DNA from: Conidiobolus incongruus B7586
Lineage: Eukaryota > Entomophthoromycota > Entomophthoromycetes > Entomophthorales > Conidiobolaceae
Assembly (NCBI GenBank): GCA_000697335.1
Contig: JNEM01011265.1
Coordinates: forward strand, 1 to 12,571
Length of the DNA stretch: 12,571 nt
Direction: 5' to 3'
Below, one piece after another: positions 9,816-12,571 of this stretch. The notes beneath the pieces were generated by a model. It did not search any database. It saw only the letters and a list, made by a program, of their open reading frames with translations, and was not told the DNA's origin. Made by a program: the position numbers and the translations under genes. Every line of letters begins with the position of its first letter. Position 1 is the stretch's first letter.

Positions 9816-12571
9816 GTATTCACGAAAAATTTGTATGATAAAATTTACTTTATAGTGATCAATATCAATTTTTTTTAATTTATTAGTATATCAGCGACTA
9901 TTCAACACCAGTCAACTGTTGTTAGTAAACGATTAGATTTCAACTATGGAATATAATTTGAAGCATTACTATATCCAAAATATAATCAAATTTATATATA
10001 TCAGAAAAATATATTGAGTTTGGAAAAAATTCTTCAAAATATTAAGCTTTTCATATAATATGAAAAATCGACCCATGAATTGATTTTGAGTATTTTTAAT
10101 TAATATAAAAATTATCCAAAAAATAAAATTTTAATATTTTTAATGAAATTATCCATTTAAAACCCCATATATAATTGATACATATGAGTTACTCTGAAAT
10201 TTATATCTAATCATTATCAAACTTTTTGATTAAATCTGATAAAATTTTTATAATATTAGGCAAAAAATATTTTATAAATTTATCAGAATATTTATAATTT
10301 ATATGAATTTTCATTTTAAAATTAGATTATTAATAATATCGATTCTTATTTTATATATGAATTAACACCTGATATAAAAATCAATCAACTTAAAATATAA
10401 TTTTTAATTTTATACATTGTAAATATGTTAAAATATCTATTATAAAATTTATTTATTTATTGAAAAACATATCAGTTTAAATAAATAGGATTATTTTATA
10501 CCATAATATACATCAATTATCTAGAAACTCCTCAAACTATAAATTATATAATAGGTAATCTTAATTAAGGTGAATATTAAAAATTATTTCAGTTGGTTAT
10601 ATAAATTAAACTTGATCCCTTTCAATAATAAATTATTTAAAATAGTATTGAGTATTATACACAATATAGAAACTTTATTAATAAGAGGAAGAATAAATAA
10701 AGGTTGAATAAGGGATAATTACAAGCACCAAAAATAATATAATAGTAAACCTATTAAGACAATAATAAAATATTTAATTATAGTTGAATTAGCACTCGAA
10801 TTTTTAGCTTATAAACTTAATTTACGGATCTATTATAGTTGATCTTTTCTTAATCTGAATTCTGATAAAATACAAGTTTACCACAATTATAGAAATAGCC
10901 ATGGATATTGCGAATGTTCACTCGTCAGAGATTCTTAATTCTAATAAACATAAATCAATATTGACTGAAAAAACATCTAATTAATAAATTATAACACATC
11001 ATTTTATATTGATAATATTACTACAAATTTTATATAATAAGAATTCAAAATTAAATTGAAATAAAATCTTTATAAATTTTAAACAACGAATAAATAATTT
11101 AAAATGAATATTATCAATTATTATTAATAACTTTTTTCTAATTATTTGATAAATTTCTGATTCTTAAAGCAAATTCTGTTTATTAATAGCTGAAATATAT
11201 CATCTTAGTTATGATATAAGTTAGTTTTTATATATTTTGTTATAAATATATTTTTGGACTACTTAAAGCAAATACAGCCACATAAGCTCTATCCTAGTAA
11301 ATATATTTGATATTATATTTTTACCTACTAAATTTTTTGAAATTTTAAATTTATATATTTTATAACGATTATATCAAATAATAATATTCTATCTTTTATA
11401 ATGAATATTAAAAATTTATTATATTTACCAAATAAATATAAAGGAAATTATTAATTCATTCATTTCTATAAACTAAACAGAATAGTTATAATTACCATCA
11501 GATATTATAATAACTAGTATATGTTTATATTCTGAACCTTAATTTATTTTAACTTTTAAAAGGGATTATATAAATTGAATTGATTATTTCGGAATATATT
11601 TAAATAAAAAATTAATATAAAGATTTATAGTTTAAAATTTTTGATATGTCTATAAAAACTTTAAATATATTGTAATAGATGCTATTTTACTATAGTTGTT
11701 TAGTTTTTATAAATATTATTAGGATATCTAAGATAAGATGTAAATATTTATTAATTTAAGTATTTTTTAATTCTAAATTAAATTATATATTTATATAACA
11801 GAAAATAAGATATATTTATTATTATAATAAAATAAAAATCAATATAAAAAAGTTATATTGTTAAATTTCAATAGATTTTAAATATTTTTAATTAAAATAT
11901 TGAATTAATATACCTAATATGAGTTTGAAAATTGATTTAATTAATTTTTTAATAATAGTTTGTATATATTAAATTATTAAAAAAACATATACTTAAGCTA
12001 TAATCATATTAAAATATAAGCCTCTGATAATTGTATTAAATAATTATATTACCAATATCAATAATAAAAAAATTAATAGGATAAATATTGTATACTTTTT
12101 TATTTAATTTATATATTAATTTTTTAAATTCCAAGTTATATTTAATAAATCAAAAATAATATATTTTTAAAATATCATTGACATTGAAATTAAATAAAAA
12201 TATTGATTTATAAATGAAATCATTTATTTTTTTATTACTTAGAGTAAAAAAAAATAATAAAATACACTGACCCACAAAAGTGAGTCATAAAATCAAAAAT
12301 ATATATATTTTAATTAATAACTAAAACAATTGTATATATTAGATTACTTGAAACTATAATATATAATTAAGGTATATTATTTAATAATAAATAAATATAT
12401 TTAGATATATTTAGTAAACTATTAGCAAAAATATTAACCCTTAATATTTAACCAAGGTGAGTCATAAATTTGCAGGTTTTTGAGATAAGGGGATATATTT
12501 AATAATATATAACCATATCTTTTTTCTCTCTTTGCTATTATTTTATATAATATTTTACAGATATACTAAAT
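9816..12571. other. Gene-free A+T-rich spacer to the right edge
   Basis: No gene is recognised. A 27-codon frame at 10901-10984 begins in a good start context (GCCATGG) but is too short to call. A 12-base string, CTTAAAGCAAAT, recurs 99 bases apart (11163 and 11262). The last 300 bases contain possible promoter motifs. The final bases (TTTTACAG, near 12552-12559) resemble a 3' splice site, but there is no exon in view to support it. Confidence 0.55.
12280..12468. promoter_or_regulatory. Two TGAGTCA (AP-1/Gcn4-type) sites in a 12-base direct repeat
   Basis: GTGAGTCATAAA occurs at 12280-12291 and again at 12457-12468, 177 bases apart. Each copy contains TGAGTCA (12281-12287 and 12458-12464), the core bound by bZIP factors of the AP-1/Gcn4 family. 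AGGGG (12488-12492), the fungal stress-response core, and a C/T tract (12518-12533) follow. Together they would suit a promoter for a plus-strand gene beyond the window. The second copy also reads AAG-GTGAGT, a textbook 5' splice site, so a splicing reading competes. Confidence 0.25.

Noticed and set aside
10901-10984. 27-codon plus-strand frame starting at GCCATGG
   Set aside because: The start context is good, but the peptide is very short, has no motif, and no clear splice donor extends it.

Overview
The window is eukaryotic and extremely A+T-rich: by eye roughly four bases in five are A or T outside three less A+T-rich islands. It holds one clear protein gene, on the minus strand at 2932-3906. 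This is an intron-less, 324-residue seven-transmembrane receptor of the rhodopsin-like (class A) type. The other two islands (about 4969-5309 and 9475-9815) are related copies of one LTR-retrotransposon long terminal repeat in opposite orientations. They are solitary fossils with no coding interior.

The organism cannot be proved from the sequence. An early-diverging fungus with an A+T-rich genome fits best, and Conidiobolus or a relative in the Entomophthoromycotina is my leading guess. The reasons are the very low G+C, a single-exon class A receptor that keeps only part of the class A fingerprint, and LTRs that open with TGTCAC, a form common in Ty3/gypsy elements. From memory, Conidiobolus carries many such receptors; I could not check this. 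Another A+T-rich eukaryote is possible.

Layout. 1-2873: A+T-rich spacer with no convincing gene, containing a 22-base alternating purine/pyrimidine tract (821-842) and a 49-codon open frame of doubtful status (2436-2585). 2874-3906: the receptor gene and its likely poly(A) signal, read right to left. 3907-4968: its upstream spacer, with two CCAAT boxes. 4969-5309: LTR copy 1, sense on the plus strand. 5310-9474: long gene-free spacer. 9475-9815: LTR copy 2, sense on the minus strand. 9816-12571: gene-free spacer. Its last 300 bases carry two TGAGTCA (AP-1/Gcn4-type) sites in a 12-base direct repeat, an AGGGG motif and a C/T tract, which could be the edge of a promoter for a gene beyond the window.

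Nothing here forms an operon, pathway or multi-gene system. The receptor stands alone, and the LTRs face neither each other as a pair from one element nor any element body. I do not see a new multi-component system. The items most worth a second look are the divergent receptor and the LTR pair, whose core is far better conserved than its outer U3.
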